A DNA stretch of 11,676 nt from Flavobacteriales bacterium (GTDB lineage: Bacteria > Bacteroidota > Bacteroidia > Flavobacteriales > Flavobacteriaceae). The notes under the pieces are model-generated. The model did no database searches. It was not told the origin of the DNA and saw nothing but the letters and a program-made list of their open reading frames with translations. Numbering within the stretch: position 1 is the first letter of the stretch; every line of letters begins with the position of its first letter. Position numbers and translations under genes: made by a program. This document shows positions 1 through 6,303 of this stretch, piece by piece. The DNA is taken from the NCBI GenBank assembly GCA_027003085.1, contig JALWYR010000223.1:191-11866 (forward strand). The letters are read 5' to 3'.

Positions 1-84
1 GTGGTCTCCTCCTCTGGGAGCCCCCAGCGCCGGAGCAAAAAACACTTTCGCCCCTTCGGCTCATATCGCTCCCATCCCTGGCGC
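1..84 (+). repeat. 3' part of a G+C-rich dispersed element, cut by the left window edge
   Basis: Bases 49-84 match the reverse complement of 10607-10642 at 35 of 36 positions, ending in the conserved tail cgctcccatccctggcgc. Upstream of that lie a small hairpin (14-18 with 23-27) and other G+C-rich sequence with no reading frame of interest. I read this as the end of a copy of the element seen whole at 10607-10829, in the opposite orientation, with its other end outside the window. Just beyond its end is a second short palindrome, gcgcgat-aa-atcgcgc (93-108); it has no downstream T-run, so it is not a terminator. Confidence 0.7.
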
Positions 85-207
85 TTTTTTGCGCGCGATA
101 AATCGCGCTTGAATATCGAACACCGAACAGATGATTAACGATTTACGATTTACGTTCTCCTACTGTAAACATTGAAGGAGGATGTTATTTCGACGAACGA
201 AGTAAGG

Positions 208-246
208 AGAAATCTTTTTACGGATATAGCAGTTGATTAGATTTCT
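208..246. repeat. Inverted repeat around agaaatct / agatttct
   Basis: The arms agaaatct (208-215) and agatttct (239-246) are perfect 8-bp inverted copies with a 23-base spacer. The flanks are also loosely complementary (ggag against ttcc). The element lies in a gene-free gap and resembles an intergenic repeat I associate with Bacteroidota genomes. Function unknown. Confidence 0.5.
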
Positions 247-308
247 TCCCGACATTCGGTTCGGGACAAGCTGCCGTCGAAGCACTCATCCACCGGAATT
301 AAGAAAAC

Positions 309-346
309 CTCTGTGCCACTCTGTGCCTCACTCTGTGTCCTCTGTG
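309..346. repeat. Four degenerate copies of ctctgtg
   Basis: The heptamer ctctgtg begins at 309, 319, 331 and 340, separated by 3, 5 and 2 bases, and is followed by ggtta and a run of A. It is a short low-complexity intergenic repeat with no coding potential. Confidence 0.65.
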
Positions 347-366
347 GTTAAAAAAAAGAAATATCT

Positions 367-409
367 CGCCCCGTCGGTGTCTCCTGCTTTCCGCTCCCAT
401 CCCTGGCGC
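367..409 (+). repeat. Truncated copy of the dispersed element tail
   Basis: Bases 392-409 are identical to 67-84 (cgctcccatccctggcgc). Upstream, cgccccgtcgg corresponds to cgccccttcgg of the copy at 49-59, with a longer and different stretch between. It lies in the same orientation as the copy at 1-84. Only the 3' end of the element is recognisable. Confidence 0.65.
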
Positions 410-535
410 GGGATTTTGCTGTTCACCGGAAGGATTTTGCGTACTAGAATTGGTAGTTACAGGACGAATAATTCCGGTTATTCTCTTTTTGGATTGAAAA
501 AGTACGTTCCTGTCAATATTGTAGAGTAATGCCAA

Positions 536-1300
536 TTAATTTTCAATCCACCATTTTTCATTTTCTTTTTTTCTGGCTTCAATTACTTCAGGATTGTCCG
601 ACGCATTTTCCCAAGCTTGAACATAACTTTTCCAACCGTATTTCAAATATTCATCCGCAGGAGCGAATTCACCCGCTCCAATATCAAGGCGATGACTATC
701 GGGAATTCTGAAATCGCCCCAATTACATTTTTTTGAAACACCCGTTTTGTAACTTGTCCAAGTGCCTTCAAACTGATTGTTTTGGAAGCCGTCGGCCACA
801 GCCATTAAGCCGTTATATTTTATTTCTCCCTTTTCGTTAAAATAAAAGTCGGTTTGAAAGTGTCCACGTAAAATTCCGGATCCCTTTTGACCGGGATTTT
901 CGTAAAAAACATACTGACCGTAAACAGTTCCCTGGGTCAAGGTTGGAAACTCAGCGTCCTTATATATCACAACCCTTTTGATGGTTATTATGCCTTGAAA
1001 AGCGCAAATGTTTTTATTGACCTTGGTTTTTCCGTAAACAAAATATTGTAGTTTATTATCGGCATTCTTTATCACCGATATAAAGTGAATTTGAAACCTT
1101 TGAAAATTTTCACCGATATAACCGAGTGGTTCGGGCCTTTCAACCGTTTCGGTATCATTCTCGATTTGAAACTTGTCGAGCGTCCACAAATACGATATAT
1201 CATATTTTTTTATTTCTTCCGTAAAGTCTGTACCGGTTATATTTTGTCCGTATGCAGCGATAAAAATTATTACTAAATAAAAAGTCAGAGTTCGTTTCAT
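536..1300 (-). CDS. Secreted hypothetical protein
   Basis: I do not recognise this 254-residue protein. It begins with a typical signal peptide (MKRT, a hydrophobic stretch to about residue 16, then AYGQ), so export to the periplasm or outer face is likely. The body alternates short beta-like strands (GTVYGQYVFYENPG, YFNEKGEIKYNGL) and has a Trp- and Gly-containing segment, FEGTWTSYKTG. The C-terminus is charged and helical (ARKKENEKWWIEN). There is no transmembrane helix beyond the signal and no catalytic motif I can name. In a sampled 60-base stretch it is about 40% G+C, against about 53% in a similar stretch of trpB, so it may be a recent acquisition or a fast-evolving gene. It is divergent from the trp unit and has its own promoter at 1362-1393. 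Confidence 0.8.
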   Translation of the reverse strand: MKRTLTFYLVIIFIAAYGQNITGTDFTEEIKKYDISYLWTLDKFQIENDTETVERPEPLGYIGENFQRFQIHFISVIKNADNKLQYFVYGKTKVNKNICAFQGIITIKRVVIYKDAEFPTLTQGTVYGQYVFYENPGQKGSGILRGHFQTDFYFNEKGEIKYNGLMAVADGFQNNQFEGTWTSYKTGVSKKCNWGDFRIPDSHRLDIGAGEFAPADEYLKYGWKSYVQAWENASDNPEVIEARKKENEKWWIEN

Positions 1301-1361
1301 TTGTTCAAGTATTTACATGCGCCGGTGCTTGCGTACAAGCAACTTCGTAATTGATTTGTTC

Positions 1362-1393
1362 CAAAAATAGTATAAAATCGATTGTAAAACAAA
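1362..1393 (-). promoter_or_regulatory. Bacteroidota-type promoter for the secreted-protein gene
   Basis: On the minus strand, TTTG (1390-1393) and TATTTTTG (1362-1369, an exact TAnnTTTG) are 20 bases apart, which fits the Bacteroidota sigma factor consensus (TTG, 17-23 bases, TAnnTTTG). Transcription would start near 1355, giving a leader of about 55 bases with a 6-bp hairpin (1326-1331 with 1336-1341). Confidence 0.55.
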
Positions 1394-1453
1394 GTCCTAT
1401 CTTTTTGATTGACAAAATACAATATCATTTGCCTTCGTCATAGCCATAAATGC

Positions 1454-1484
1454 TTTGTCGTTCAAAAAAATCTTTTTATCATTG
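1454..1484 (+). promoter_or_regulatory. Probable promoter of the trp leader and trpB
   Basis: TTTG at 1454-1457 is followed after 19 bases by TATCATTG at 1477-1484, one mismatch from TAnnTTTG. Initiation about 7 bases later (near 1491) would leave a very short untranslated stretch before the leader-peptide ATG at 1503. This is the layout expected when a ribosome must follow closely behind RNA polymerase. Confidence 0.45.
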
Positions 1485-1502
1485 CAGGGTAGAAACAACC
1501 GG

Positions 1503-1571
1503 ATGAAGCATACACTTCGCAATAACGCACAAGCTTGGTGGTGGCAAACGGAAAATTCCCTTTGCCCGTAG
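1503..1571 (+). CDS. trpL: trp leader peptide (22 aa) with three consecutive Trp codons
   Basis: A short frame ATG...TAG encodes 22 residues: MKHTLRNNAQAWWWQ, then TENSLCP. The three tgg codons are adjacent at 1536-1544. Its position between a probable promoter and an intrinsic terminator, upstream of trpB, is the classic arrangement of a ribosome-mediated attenuator. The peptide itself has no expected function beyond sensing charged tRNA-Trp: a ribosome stalled at the tgg run covers 1543-1551, whereas one that reaches the stop covers 1565-1581. No strong Shine-Dalgarno site is visible. Three tandem Trp codons, Trp being the rarest amino acid, in a 22-codon frame just before trpB are unlikely by chance. 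The frame is too short for ordinary gene callers and was found by reading. Confidence 0.88.
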   Translation: MKHTLRNNAQAWWWQTENSLCP

Positions 1572-1618
1572 CCGGTTTGTCATATCCTGAAAATTTTTTG
1601 AAGGCGACCCGCAACGGG
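1543..1618 (+). promoter_or_regulatory. trp attenuator: competing pause and antiterminator pairings
   Basis: Segment 1, ggcaaacgg (1543-1551), overlaps the last Trp codon. It can pair with ccggtttgtc (1572-1581; nine pairs, one a G-U wobble, plus one bulged base) or with tttgcc (1561-1566). Segment 2, gcccgtagc (1564-1572), can instead pair with gcaacgggc (1611-1619; eight pairs, one mismatch), which takes the loop and 3' arm of the terminator. Stalling at the tgg codons hides segment 1 and frees segment 2 to antiterminate. Completed translation hides segment 2 and lets the terminator form. The pairings were worked out by eye and not folded by program. Confidence 0.7.
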
Positions 1619-1629
1619 CCGCCTTTTTT
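1601..1629 (+). terminator. Intrinsic terminator of the trp attenuator
   Basis: aaggcg (1601-1606) pairs with cgcctt (1620-1625). After one A-C mismatch, ccc (1608-1610) pairs with ggg (1616-1618) around the loop gcaac. The 3' arm runs into six T (1624-1629). It ends about 42 bases before the trpB start codon, so it stops transcription before the gene unless the antiterminator forms. Confidence 0.85.
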
Positions 1630-1671
1630 CGTATAGGCAAAAAAACTATTAACCCATAAAAACAAACGCTT

Positions 1672-3057
1672 ATGAACACCAAAAAACACCCCAAAAAGAT
1701 TTACCTGCCCGAAGACCGCTTACCCAAGGCCTGGTATAACCTGGTGGCCGACATGCCCAACAAACCCTTGCCGCCCCTGCATCCGGCCACCAAAAAGCCC
1801 GTCGGTCCCGATGATTTGGCACCGCTTTTTCCCATGGAACTCATCAAGCAGGAAGTAACCGCCGAACGCTATGTGGAAATTCCCGAACCGGTGCGCGATA
1901 TTTACCGCATCTGGCGTCCCAGCCCGCTTATCCGGGCCTACGAATTGGAAAAAGCCTTGGACACGCCGGCCAAAATCTATTATAAATACGAAGGCGTGAG
2001 TCCGGCGGGTTCGCACAAGCCCAATACGGCGGTGGCCCAGGCCTTTTATAACGCGCAGGAAGGTGTTAAACGCATCACCACCGAAACAGGCGCCGGCCAG
2101 TGGGGCAGTGCGTTGAGCTATGCCACCCAATTGTTCGGTATCGACTTGCAAGTGTTCATGGTCAAAGTGAGCTATAACCAAAAGCCCTACCGCAAAACTA
2201 TGATGAACATTTGGAACGGAAAAGTAACGCCTTCGCCTTCGCAACTTACCGAAACCGGCCGTAAAATCCTGGCCGAAGATCCGGAAAACCCCGGCAGTTT
2301 GGGTATCGCCATTTCCGAAGCCATCGAAATGGCCGTCAAAGATCCGGGTACCAAATATTCGCTGGGTTCGGTGCTCAATCACGTGCTTCTGCATCAAACG
2401 GTCATCGGTTTGGAAGCCAAGGAGCAAATGGAAATGGCCGATGCTTATCCCGACACGGTCATCGGATGCTTTGGCGGTGGTTCCAATTTTGCCGGCATTT
2501 CCTTCCCCTTTGTACGCGACAAAATTGTGGATGGCAAAGACCTCCGCGTCATTGCCGTGGAACCCGATTCCTGCCCCAAACTCACACGCGGTCAGTTTCG
2601 TTACGACTTCGGCGACACAGTGGGCATGACGCCCCTTATTCCCATGTTTACGCTGGGGCACAATTTTATGCCGCCGGCCATTCATGCGGGCGGATTGCGT
2701 TACCACGGTGCCGGTGCCATTGTGAGCCAATTGCTCCGCGACGGACTTATCGAAGCATCGGCCGTGCCGCAATTGGAAAGTTTTCAAGCCGGTGTTTTGT
2801 TTGCCCGCACCGAGGGCATCATTCCCGCGCCGGAATCCACCCATGCCGTTGCGCAAACCGTCCGCGAGGCACTGAAAGCCAAGGAAGAAGGACGCGAAAC
2901 CACCATTTTGTTCAACCTTTCGGGCCACGGTCATATCGACCTGGGCGCCTACGAGCAATATTTGGGCAACCACATTCATAACCATCAGGTAACCGACGAA
3001 CAAATTGCCGAAAACCTGAAAGTGCTGGATGCCATGGGCTTCCCTGTGCCTGAATAA
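1672..3057 (+). CDS. trpB: Tryptophan synthase beta chain, TrpB2 type
   Basis: This pyridoxal-phosphate enzyme joins indole and L-serine to give L-tryptophan. Its 461 residues exceed the roughly 400 of classical TrpB1 and fit TrpB2, which has an N-terminal extension and usually stands apart from trpA. Visible motifs are the PLP lysine in GSHKPNTA (K116), the catalytic glutamate in ETGAGQWG (E138), the phosphate-binding loop GGGSN (268-272) and SGHG (417-420) near the cofactor ring. The start at 1672 follows A-rich sequence and gives the expected N-terminus. No trpA or other trp gene is adjacent, and a strong terminator follows, so the unit is probably leader plus trpB only. The Trp-codon attenuator upstream links it to tryptophan supply. 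Whether it works with TrpA or salvages free indole cannot be told from sequence. Confidence 0.95.
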   Translation: MNTKKHPKKIYLPEDRLPKAWYNLVADMPNKPLPPLHPATKKPVGPDDLAPLFPMELIKQEVTAERYVEIPEPVRDIYRIWRPSPLIRAYELEKALDTPAKIYYKYEGVSPAGSHKPNTAVAQAFYNAQEGVKRITTETGAGQWGSALSYATQLFGIDLQVFMVKVSYNQKPYRKTMMNIWNGKVTPSPSQLTETGRKILAEDPENPGSLGIAISEAIEMAVKDPGTKYSLGSVLNHVLLHQTVIGLEAKEQMEMADAYPDTVIGCFGGGSNFAGISFPFVRDKIVDGKDLRVIAVEPDSCPKLTRGQFRYDFGDTVGMTPLIPMFTLGHNFMPPAIHAGGLRYHGAGAIVSQLLRDGLIEASAVPQLESFQAGVLFARTEGIIPAPESTHAVAQTVREALKAKEEGRETTILFNLSGHGHIDLGAYEQYLGNHIHNHQVTDEQIAENLKVLDAMGFPVPE

Positions 3058-3082
3058 TAAATCGGGTTAACTGTCCGCTTCG

Positions 3083-3116
3083 AAAAAACGGCAGGTTTTG
3101 ACACCTGTCGTTTTTT
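3083..3116 (+). terminator. Intrinsic terminator after trpB
   Basis: aaaaaacggcaggt (3083-3096) pairs with acctgtcgtttttt (3103-3116) over 14 positions (one G-U wobble) around the loop tttgac, and the 3' arm ends in six T. The A-run in the 5' arm gives it some bidirectional character. It closes the trp unit 26 bases after the stop. Confidence 0.85.
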
Positions 3117-3131
3117 GTGGTTGTAAATTCC

Positions 3132-3139
3132 TACCTTTG
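3132..3139 (+). promoter_or_regulatory. -7 element for the NifX-family gene
   Basis: tacctttg is an exact TAnnTTTG and would start transcription near 3146, about 19 bases before the ATG. No well-spaced -33 box is present: the nearest TTTG (3114-3117) lies in the terminator tail, only 14 bases away. Confidence 0.4.
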
Positions 3140-3164
3140 ATCCATCAAAAAAAATCGAATTGCT

Positions 3165-3620
3165 ATGAGCGAACGCAAAATAAAAGTGGCCGTAACAACC
3201 GGAAAATCCGGTGACCGTATTGCCGGACATGCCGGACAGGCCTTGTTTTTCAAGATTTACGAAATTACCGAAGACCGGATTACGGGTTTGGAAACCGTGC
3301 AGGTGGATAAAGAACAAACCCTACATAATATGTTGCACCGTCCGGTGATTGATTTTACCGGTCATCCTTTGGAAGATGTGGAAATTATCCTTACCGGGAG
3401 CATCGGGCCCGGCGCCATTCAAAAATTGTTTGGCGTAGGCAAAAGGGCCTATATGATAGCCGAAAAACATGCCGACGAAGCCATTGACAAATTGCTCCAA
3501 GGCCGTTTGCAGGCCTTGGACCCGCGTGAGCATCACCACCATCACCATCACCATCATCATCACGATCATCATAATGACCACGATCATCACCATGGGACTG
3601 CTCACGACCAAGAAAGCTAG
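3165..3620 (+). CDS. NifX/NifB-family protein with histidine-rich C-terminal tail
   Basis: Residues 5-115 look like the dinitrogenase iron-molybdenum cofactor domain (NifX/NafY/NifB-C fold). They have the opening KIKVAVTTGKSGDRIAGHAG, the loop AGHAGQALFF, and ILTGSIGPGA before the helix IQKLFGVGKRAYMI. Proteins of this family bind metal clusters; outside nitrogen fixers their role is mostly unknown, and no nif gene is here. The 151-residue protein is extended by a tail from residue 122 with eleven consecutive His (123-133), then DHHNDHDHHH and one more His, 18 in all. The tail alternates cat and cac codons, so it is a real coding repeat and not one homopolymer. It suggests binding, storage or delivery of Ni, Zn, Cu or Co. 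The protein is cytoplasmic (no signal). The gene is single, bounded by the trp terminator and the G+C-rich element. Confidence 0.85.
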   Translation: MSERKIKVAVTTGKSGDRIAGHAGQALFFKIYEITEDRITGLETVQVDKEQTLHNMLHRPVIDFTGHPLEDVEIILTGSIGPGAIQKLFGVGKRAYMIAEKHADEAIDKLLQGRLQALDPREHHHHHHHHHHHDHHNDHDHHHGTAHDQES

Positions 3621-3647
3621 TCCTCATTTTACCGGAATGACCTGAAC

Positions 3648-3898
3648 GCGCCAGCGGGCGCAGCGGTTACGGGCCGGCAGCGCGCCCGAGCATTTCCCGC
3701 GGGCGGAGGCTGACAGCGGGAAGCCCCACGCACCGCGGCCACGAAATGCCGGTGCGGGCGGCCGGCCCGTTTGAGCGGAGCACGCGGTGGCCGCCTCATG
3801 AATGCGCCGGCGGATGAGCCGAAGGCGAAAGCCGGCGGCGGGGCGTTGCATCAAAGATTGTGATGCAACGCCGCATGAATGAGAGCGGCCGGGCGCCC
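3648..3898 (-). repeat. G+C-rich dispersed element, copy between convergent genes
   Basis: This 251-bp stretch, between two convergent gene ends, is about 77% G+C in a sampled 60 bases (3661-3720). Read on the minus strand it starts with gggcgccc after a T-run and ends with ccgctgcgcccgctggcgc, which matches the tail ccgctcccatccctggcgc of the other copies at 14 of 19 positions. It shares gcggatgagccgaaggcg (3810-3827) with the copy at 10622-10640. The interior differs and is rich in inverted repeats, including a perfect 12-bp hairpin (3842-3853 with 3861-3872, loop aagattg). No credible protein is encoded; small open frames here reflect the high G+C. It could be a structured RNA or a non-autonomous repeat. 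Confidence 0.7.
3842..3872. repeat. Perfect 12-bp hairpin inside the element
   Basis: ggcgttgcatca (3842-3853) and tgatgcaacgcc (3861-3872) are exact reverse complements with a 7-base loop. No T-run follows on either strand, so it is not an intrinsic terminator. It is the most stable simple hairpin in this copy of the element. Confidence 0.85.
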
Positions 3899-3930
3899 AA
3901 AAAAAGGCGTCCTAAAAGGCAGGGGACGCC
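3899..3930 (-). terminator. Intrinsic terminator of the acyl-CoA dehydrogenase gene
   Basis: On the minus strand ggcgtcc (3924-3930) pairs with ggacgcc (3906-3912) and is followed by seven T (3899-3905). It begins 12 bases past the stop codon at 3943. The T-run abuts the gggcgccc end of the G+C-rich element. Confidence 0.85.
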
Positions 3931-3942
3931 CGAGTGCCGGAT

Positions 3943-5136
3943 TTATTTTTTCGGCTTGCACCTGAAAGCAGGGATGCCGGTAATATCATAACCTGTAATG
4001 AGCAGATGAATATCGTGCGTGCCTTCGTAGGTGATCACCGATTCCAGGTTCATCATGTGCCGCATAATGGGATAATCACCGGTGATACCCATGGCTCCGA
4101 AAATTTGGCGTGCTTCGCGGGCAATGTTAAGGGCCATGGCCGTATTGTTGCGTTTGGCCATGGAAATTTGGGCGGGAGTGGCCCGGTCTTCGTTTTTCAG
4201 CACGCCCAGGCGCCAGGTGAGCAATTGGGCCTTGGTAATTTCGGTAATCATTTCGGCCAATTTTTTTTGTTGGAGCTGGAAACCGGCAATGGGTTGGCCG
4301 AACTGGTGGCGTTCGAGGGCATAGCGCAAGGCCGTATCGTAGATGTCCATGGCGGCGCCCAATGTGCCCCAGGCAATTCCGTAACGCGCCGAATCCAGGC
4401 ACGAAAGCGGTGCGCGGAGTCCGTCGGCACCGGGCAGGAGGTTTTCTTTGGGCACTTTGACGTCTTGGAATATCAGTTCGCCGGTGGCCGAGGTGCGCAA
4501 CGACCATTTGTTGTGGGTTTCGGGGGTGGAAAAGCCTTCCATGCCGCGTTCCACAATGAGCCCTTTGATGCGTCCTTCTTCGTTTTTGGCCCAAACGACG
4601 GCAATGTCGGCAAAGGGGGCATTGGATATCCACATTTTGGCGCCGTTGAGCAGGTAGTGGTCGCCTTGGTCGGTGAATCGGGTTTCCATGCTGCCGGGGT
4701 CGGAGCCGTGGTTGGGTTCGGTTAGCCCGAAGCAGCCCATAATTTCACCCGTAGCCAAGCGCGGGAGGTATTTTTGTTTTTGTTCTTCGGTTCCGTATTT
4801 CCAAATGGGAAACATCACCAAAGAGGATTGGACCGAAGCGGTGGAACGGATGCCCGAATCGCCACGTTCCAATTCCTGCATAATCAGGCCGTAGGACATA
4901 TAATCCAGTCCGGGGCCGCCGTATTCTTCGGGAATAAAGGGCCCGAAAGCACCGATTTCGCCCAAACCCCGGATAAGGTGTTTGGGGAATTCGGCCCGCT
5001 GGGCGTATTCTTCAATGATGGGGGTTACTTCGCGTTTGACCCAGTCGCGTGCGGCTTCGCGCACCAGTTTTTGCTCGTCGGTAAAGAGCTCGTCGGTCAG
5101 ATAATAATCGGGGTGTTTGAAAAGGTCTTGTGCCAT
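3943..5136 (-). CDS. Glutaryl-CoA dehydrogenase-like acyl-CoA dehydrogenase
   Basis: The 397-residue protein has the full acyl-CoA dehydrogenase layout: N-terminal helical domain (15-130), central beta domain with CFGLTEPNHGSDPGSMETRF (135-154) and MWISNAP (168-174), and C-terminal helical domain (245-397). Several segments follow glutaryl-CoA dehydrogenase closely: SLRTSATGE, SARYGIAWG, RNNTAMALNIAREAR, and YEGTHDIHLLITGYDITGI with the catalytic base E371. That enzyme oxidises and decarboxylates glutaryl-CoA to crotonyl-CoA in lysine and tryptophan breakdown, passing electrons from FAD to ETF. I chose the ATG at 5136 (MAQDLF), because the open frame reaching 5367 runs back into the SDR gene and has no family similarity. 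Its terminator follows, and a probable promoter lies in the 88-base gap upstream. Substrate is inferred from similarity alone. Confidence 0.92.
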   Translation of the reverse strand: MAQDLFKHPDYYLTDELFTDEQKLVREAARDWVKREVTPIIEEYAQRAEFPKHLIRGLGEIGAFGPFIPEEYGGPGLDYMSYGLIMQELERGDSGIRSTASVQSSLVMFPIWKYGTEEQKQKYLPRLATGEIMGCFGLTEPNHGSDPGSMETRFTDQGDHYLLNGAKMWISNAPFADIAVVWAKNEEGRIKGLIVERGMEGFSTPETHNKWSLRTSATGELIFQDVKVPKENLLPGADGLRAPLSCLDSARYGIAWGTLGAAMDIYDTALRYALERHQFGQPIAGFQLQQKKLAEMITEITKAQLLTWRLGVLKNEDRATPAQISMAKRNNTAMALNIAREARQIFGAMGITGDYPIMRHMMNLESVITYEGTHDIHLLITGYDITGIPAFRCKPKK

Positions 5137-5177
5137 GATAGTAGGTGTTTTGGCGAAAAAAATTTTCGTGTTCGCTG

Positions 5178-5208
5178 CAAATATGTGGATTTTTCCGTCA
5201 AAAGCCAA
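5178..5208 (-). promoter_or_regulatory. Possible promoter for the acyl-CoA dehydrogenase gene
   Basis: On the minus strand TTG (5206-5208) and CATATTTG (5178-5185, one mismatch from TAnnTTTG) are 20 bases apart. Initiation near 5171 would give a leader of about 35 bases. It implies that the gene can be transcribed apart from the SDR gene upstream. Confidence 0.4.
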
Positions 5209-5224
5209 CGACAAGTGGCGGAAA

Positions 5225-6262
5225 TCAGTCTTGCGATTTGCGATAGTGCCGGACCAGCGTGCGGATACTTTGTTCGATGGGGATAAATTCGTAGTGGAAA
5301 CGTTTGCGCACTTTGGTGTTGTCGTAAAACGTGTTGCTAAAAAGCGCTTCGACCGCTTCGAGGTCATAGGGTTTGGGCCGGAAGGTCAAGGCGGCAAGCG
5401 TATTGGCGGCCCGGGCAAAACCTACCAGTAGATTTCGGCCGATGCGCCTTTGCGGTGGTTTGCGGCCCAATTCGTGTGCCAGCAGTTCGAGTATTTCGCG
5501 GAAGGATTTGTTTTCGGCTGAAACCACAAAACGTTCGTTTGTTACCCGTTGTTCCAGCATACGAAACCCGATTTCCACCACATCGTCCACATCCACATAG
5601 CCCGTTGTTCCTTCGGTGTAGAAGGGAATACGGCCGCGCTCCAAATCGGACAGGGTTCGGCCGAAGCCGTTAGTCCAGCGCTTGGTGATGGTGGCCGGCG
5701 GTCCGATGATAATGGAGGGATTGATGATGCCGGCCGGCAAACCTTCTTCCATACCACGCCAAACTTCCATTTCGGCCAAATGCTTGCTAATGCCGTAGTA
5801 GGTGTGTGGCGCCGATGGCGTCCAAATGGCCTTTTCGTCGATTTTACCCTGCCCGTCCAGCGCGGCCACCGAACTGATATGCAGGAAATATTTTATTCCG
5901 GCATCCAAAGCCGCATTGACCATGTTGGCAGTGCCTTGAAAGTTGATATCGAGCAGGGCTTGGCGGGCATGACCGGCAAACGAAACAAGGGCGGCGGCGT
6001 GAATAACTACGTCCACATCCTTCAATGCTTCTTCCAAGCCGAAAATATCGGTAACATCACCTTTTACCCATTCGATTTGTTCAAAATAATCGTCTTTGTC
6101 ATACAAATGCAAAAGGCGTTTGGCTTTTTCCAGTGAATGCCGGGAGCGGAATAATCCGCGCATGATTAAACCTTTTTCGATTCCATGCATCAAATAATGC
6201 AGGCCTAGCATTCCTGTGGCACCGGTTACCAGGATACGGGGAGATGAATGATTTGATGACAT
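5225..6262 (-). CDS. NAD(P)-dependent epimerase/reductase, extended SDR family
   Basis: A 345-residue extended short-chain dehydrogenase. It has the nucleotide-binding motif TGATGMLG (13-20), GDV followed by D72 for the adenine ring, VIHAAALVSF (86-95), HISSVAA (128-134) and the catalytic YGISK with Y156 and K160. IINPSIIIGPP (179-189) is typical of the dihydroflavonol-reductase/3-beta-HSD-like branch. The substrate cannot be assigned; steroid-, sugar- or flavonol-type names would be guesses. The start at 6262 (MSSNHSSPR) is preferred to the in-frame ATG at 6325, because an exact promoter element (6287-6294) lies between them and the extra residues precede the usual Rossmann start. It is divergent from the omega-amidase, and its downstream neighbour on the same strand has its own promoter. 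Confidence 0.9.
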   Translation of the reverse strand: MSSNHSSPRILVTGATGMLGLHYLMHGIEKGLIMRGLFRSRHSLEKAKRLLHLYDKDDYFEQIEWVKGDVTDIFGLEEALKDVDVVIHAAALVSFAGHARQALLDINFQGTANMVNAALDAGIKYFLHISSVAALDGQGKIDEKAIWTPSAPHTYYGISKHLAEMEVWRGMEEGLPAGIINPSIIIGPPATITKRWTNGFGRTLSDLERGRIPFYTEGTTGYVDVDDVVEIGFRMLEQRVTNERFVVSAENKSFREILELLAHELGRKPPQRRIGRNLLVGFARAANTLAALTFRPKPYDLEAVEALFSNTFYDNTKVRKRFHYEFIPIEQSIRTLVRHYRKSQD

Positions 6263-6286
6263 AAAATAAACTTGTGCCCGTGGAAT

Positions 6287-6294
6287 CAAAGCTA
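6287..6294 (-). promoter_or_regulatory. -7 element for the SDR gene
   Basis: On the minus strand this reads TAGCTTTG, an exact TAnnTTTG. Initiation near 6280 would give a leader of about 18 bases to the ATG at 6262. The expected -33 position holds only TTTC-like sequence in an A-run (6312-6320). Confidence 0.45.
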
Positions 6295-6303
6295 CATAAA
6301 TTA

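Larger units (their letters stand above)
85..535. other. Gene-free gap made of short intergenic repeats
   Basis: No convincing gene lies here; the one small open frame (233-529) runs straight through repeats. Visible pieces are: a 7-bp tandem acgattt at 138-151; the inverted pair agaaatct/agatttct (208-215 and 239-246) flanked by cgacgaacgaagtaagg and cccgacattcggttcggg; four copies of ctctgtg (starting at 309, 319, 331 and 340) leading into an A-run; and a truncated element copy at 367-409. I recall similar strings from intergenic DNA of many Bacteroidota, but could not search for them here. No promoter or terminator is convincing. Confidence 0.6.

Noticed and set aside
93..108. gcgcgat/atcgcgc palindrome as a terminator
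   Set aside because: There is no T-run after it on either strand; the six T at 85-90 precede it on the plus strand and give A on the minus strand.
485..502. cttttt/aaaaag inverted repeat as the terminator of the secreted-protein gene
   Set aside because: A six-pair, almost all A-T stem is too weak to support the call.
233..529. 98-codon open frame in the left gap
   Set aside because: It runs through at least three recognisable repeats and has no coding features.
1720..3003. Long antisense open frame (427 codons) opposite trpB
   Set aside because: It mirrors the codon structure of a clearly real gene and shows no family motifs.
3528..3596. Poly-His stretch as an expression-tag artefact
   Set aside because: It is mixed with Asp and Asn, continues past a 6-10 residue tag, and lies in a natural gene with native flanking DNA.
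3934..4725. 263-codon open frame opposite the acyl-CoA dehydrogenase gene
   Set aside because: It is a shadow of the real gene: Gly/Val/Phe-rich translation without motifs, and it would begin inside the terminator region.
5137..5367. N-terminal extension of the acyl-CoA dehydrogenase to 5367
   Set aside because: It overlaps the end of the SDR gene by over 140 bases, has no family similarity and would begin upstream of the likely promoter at 5178-5208.
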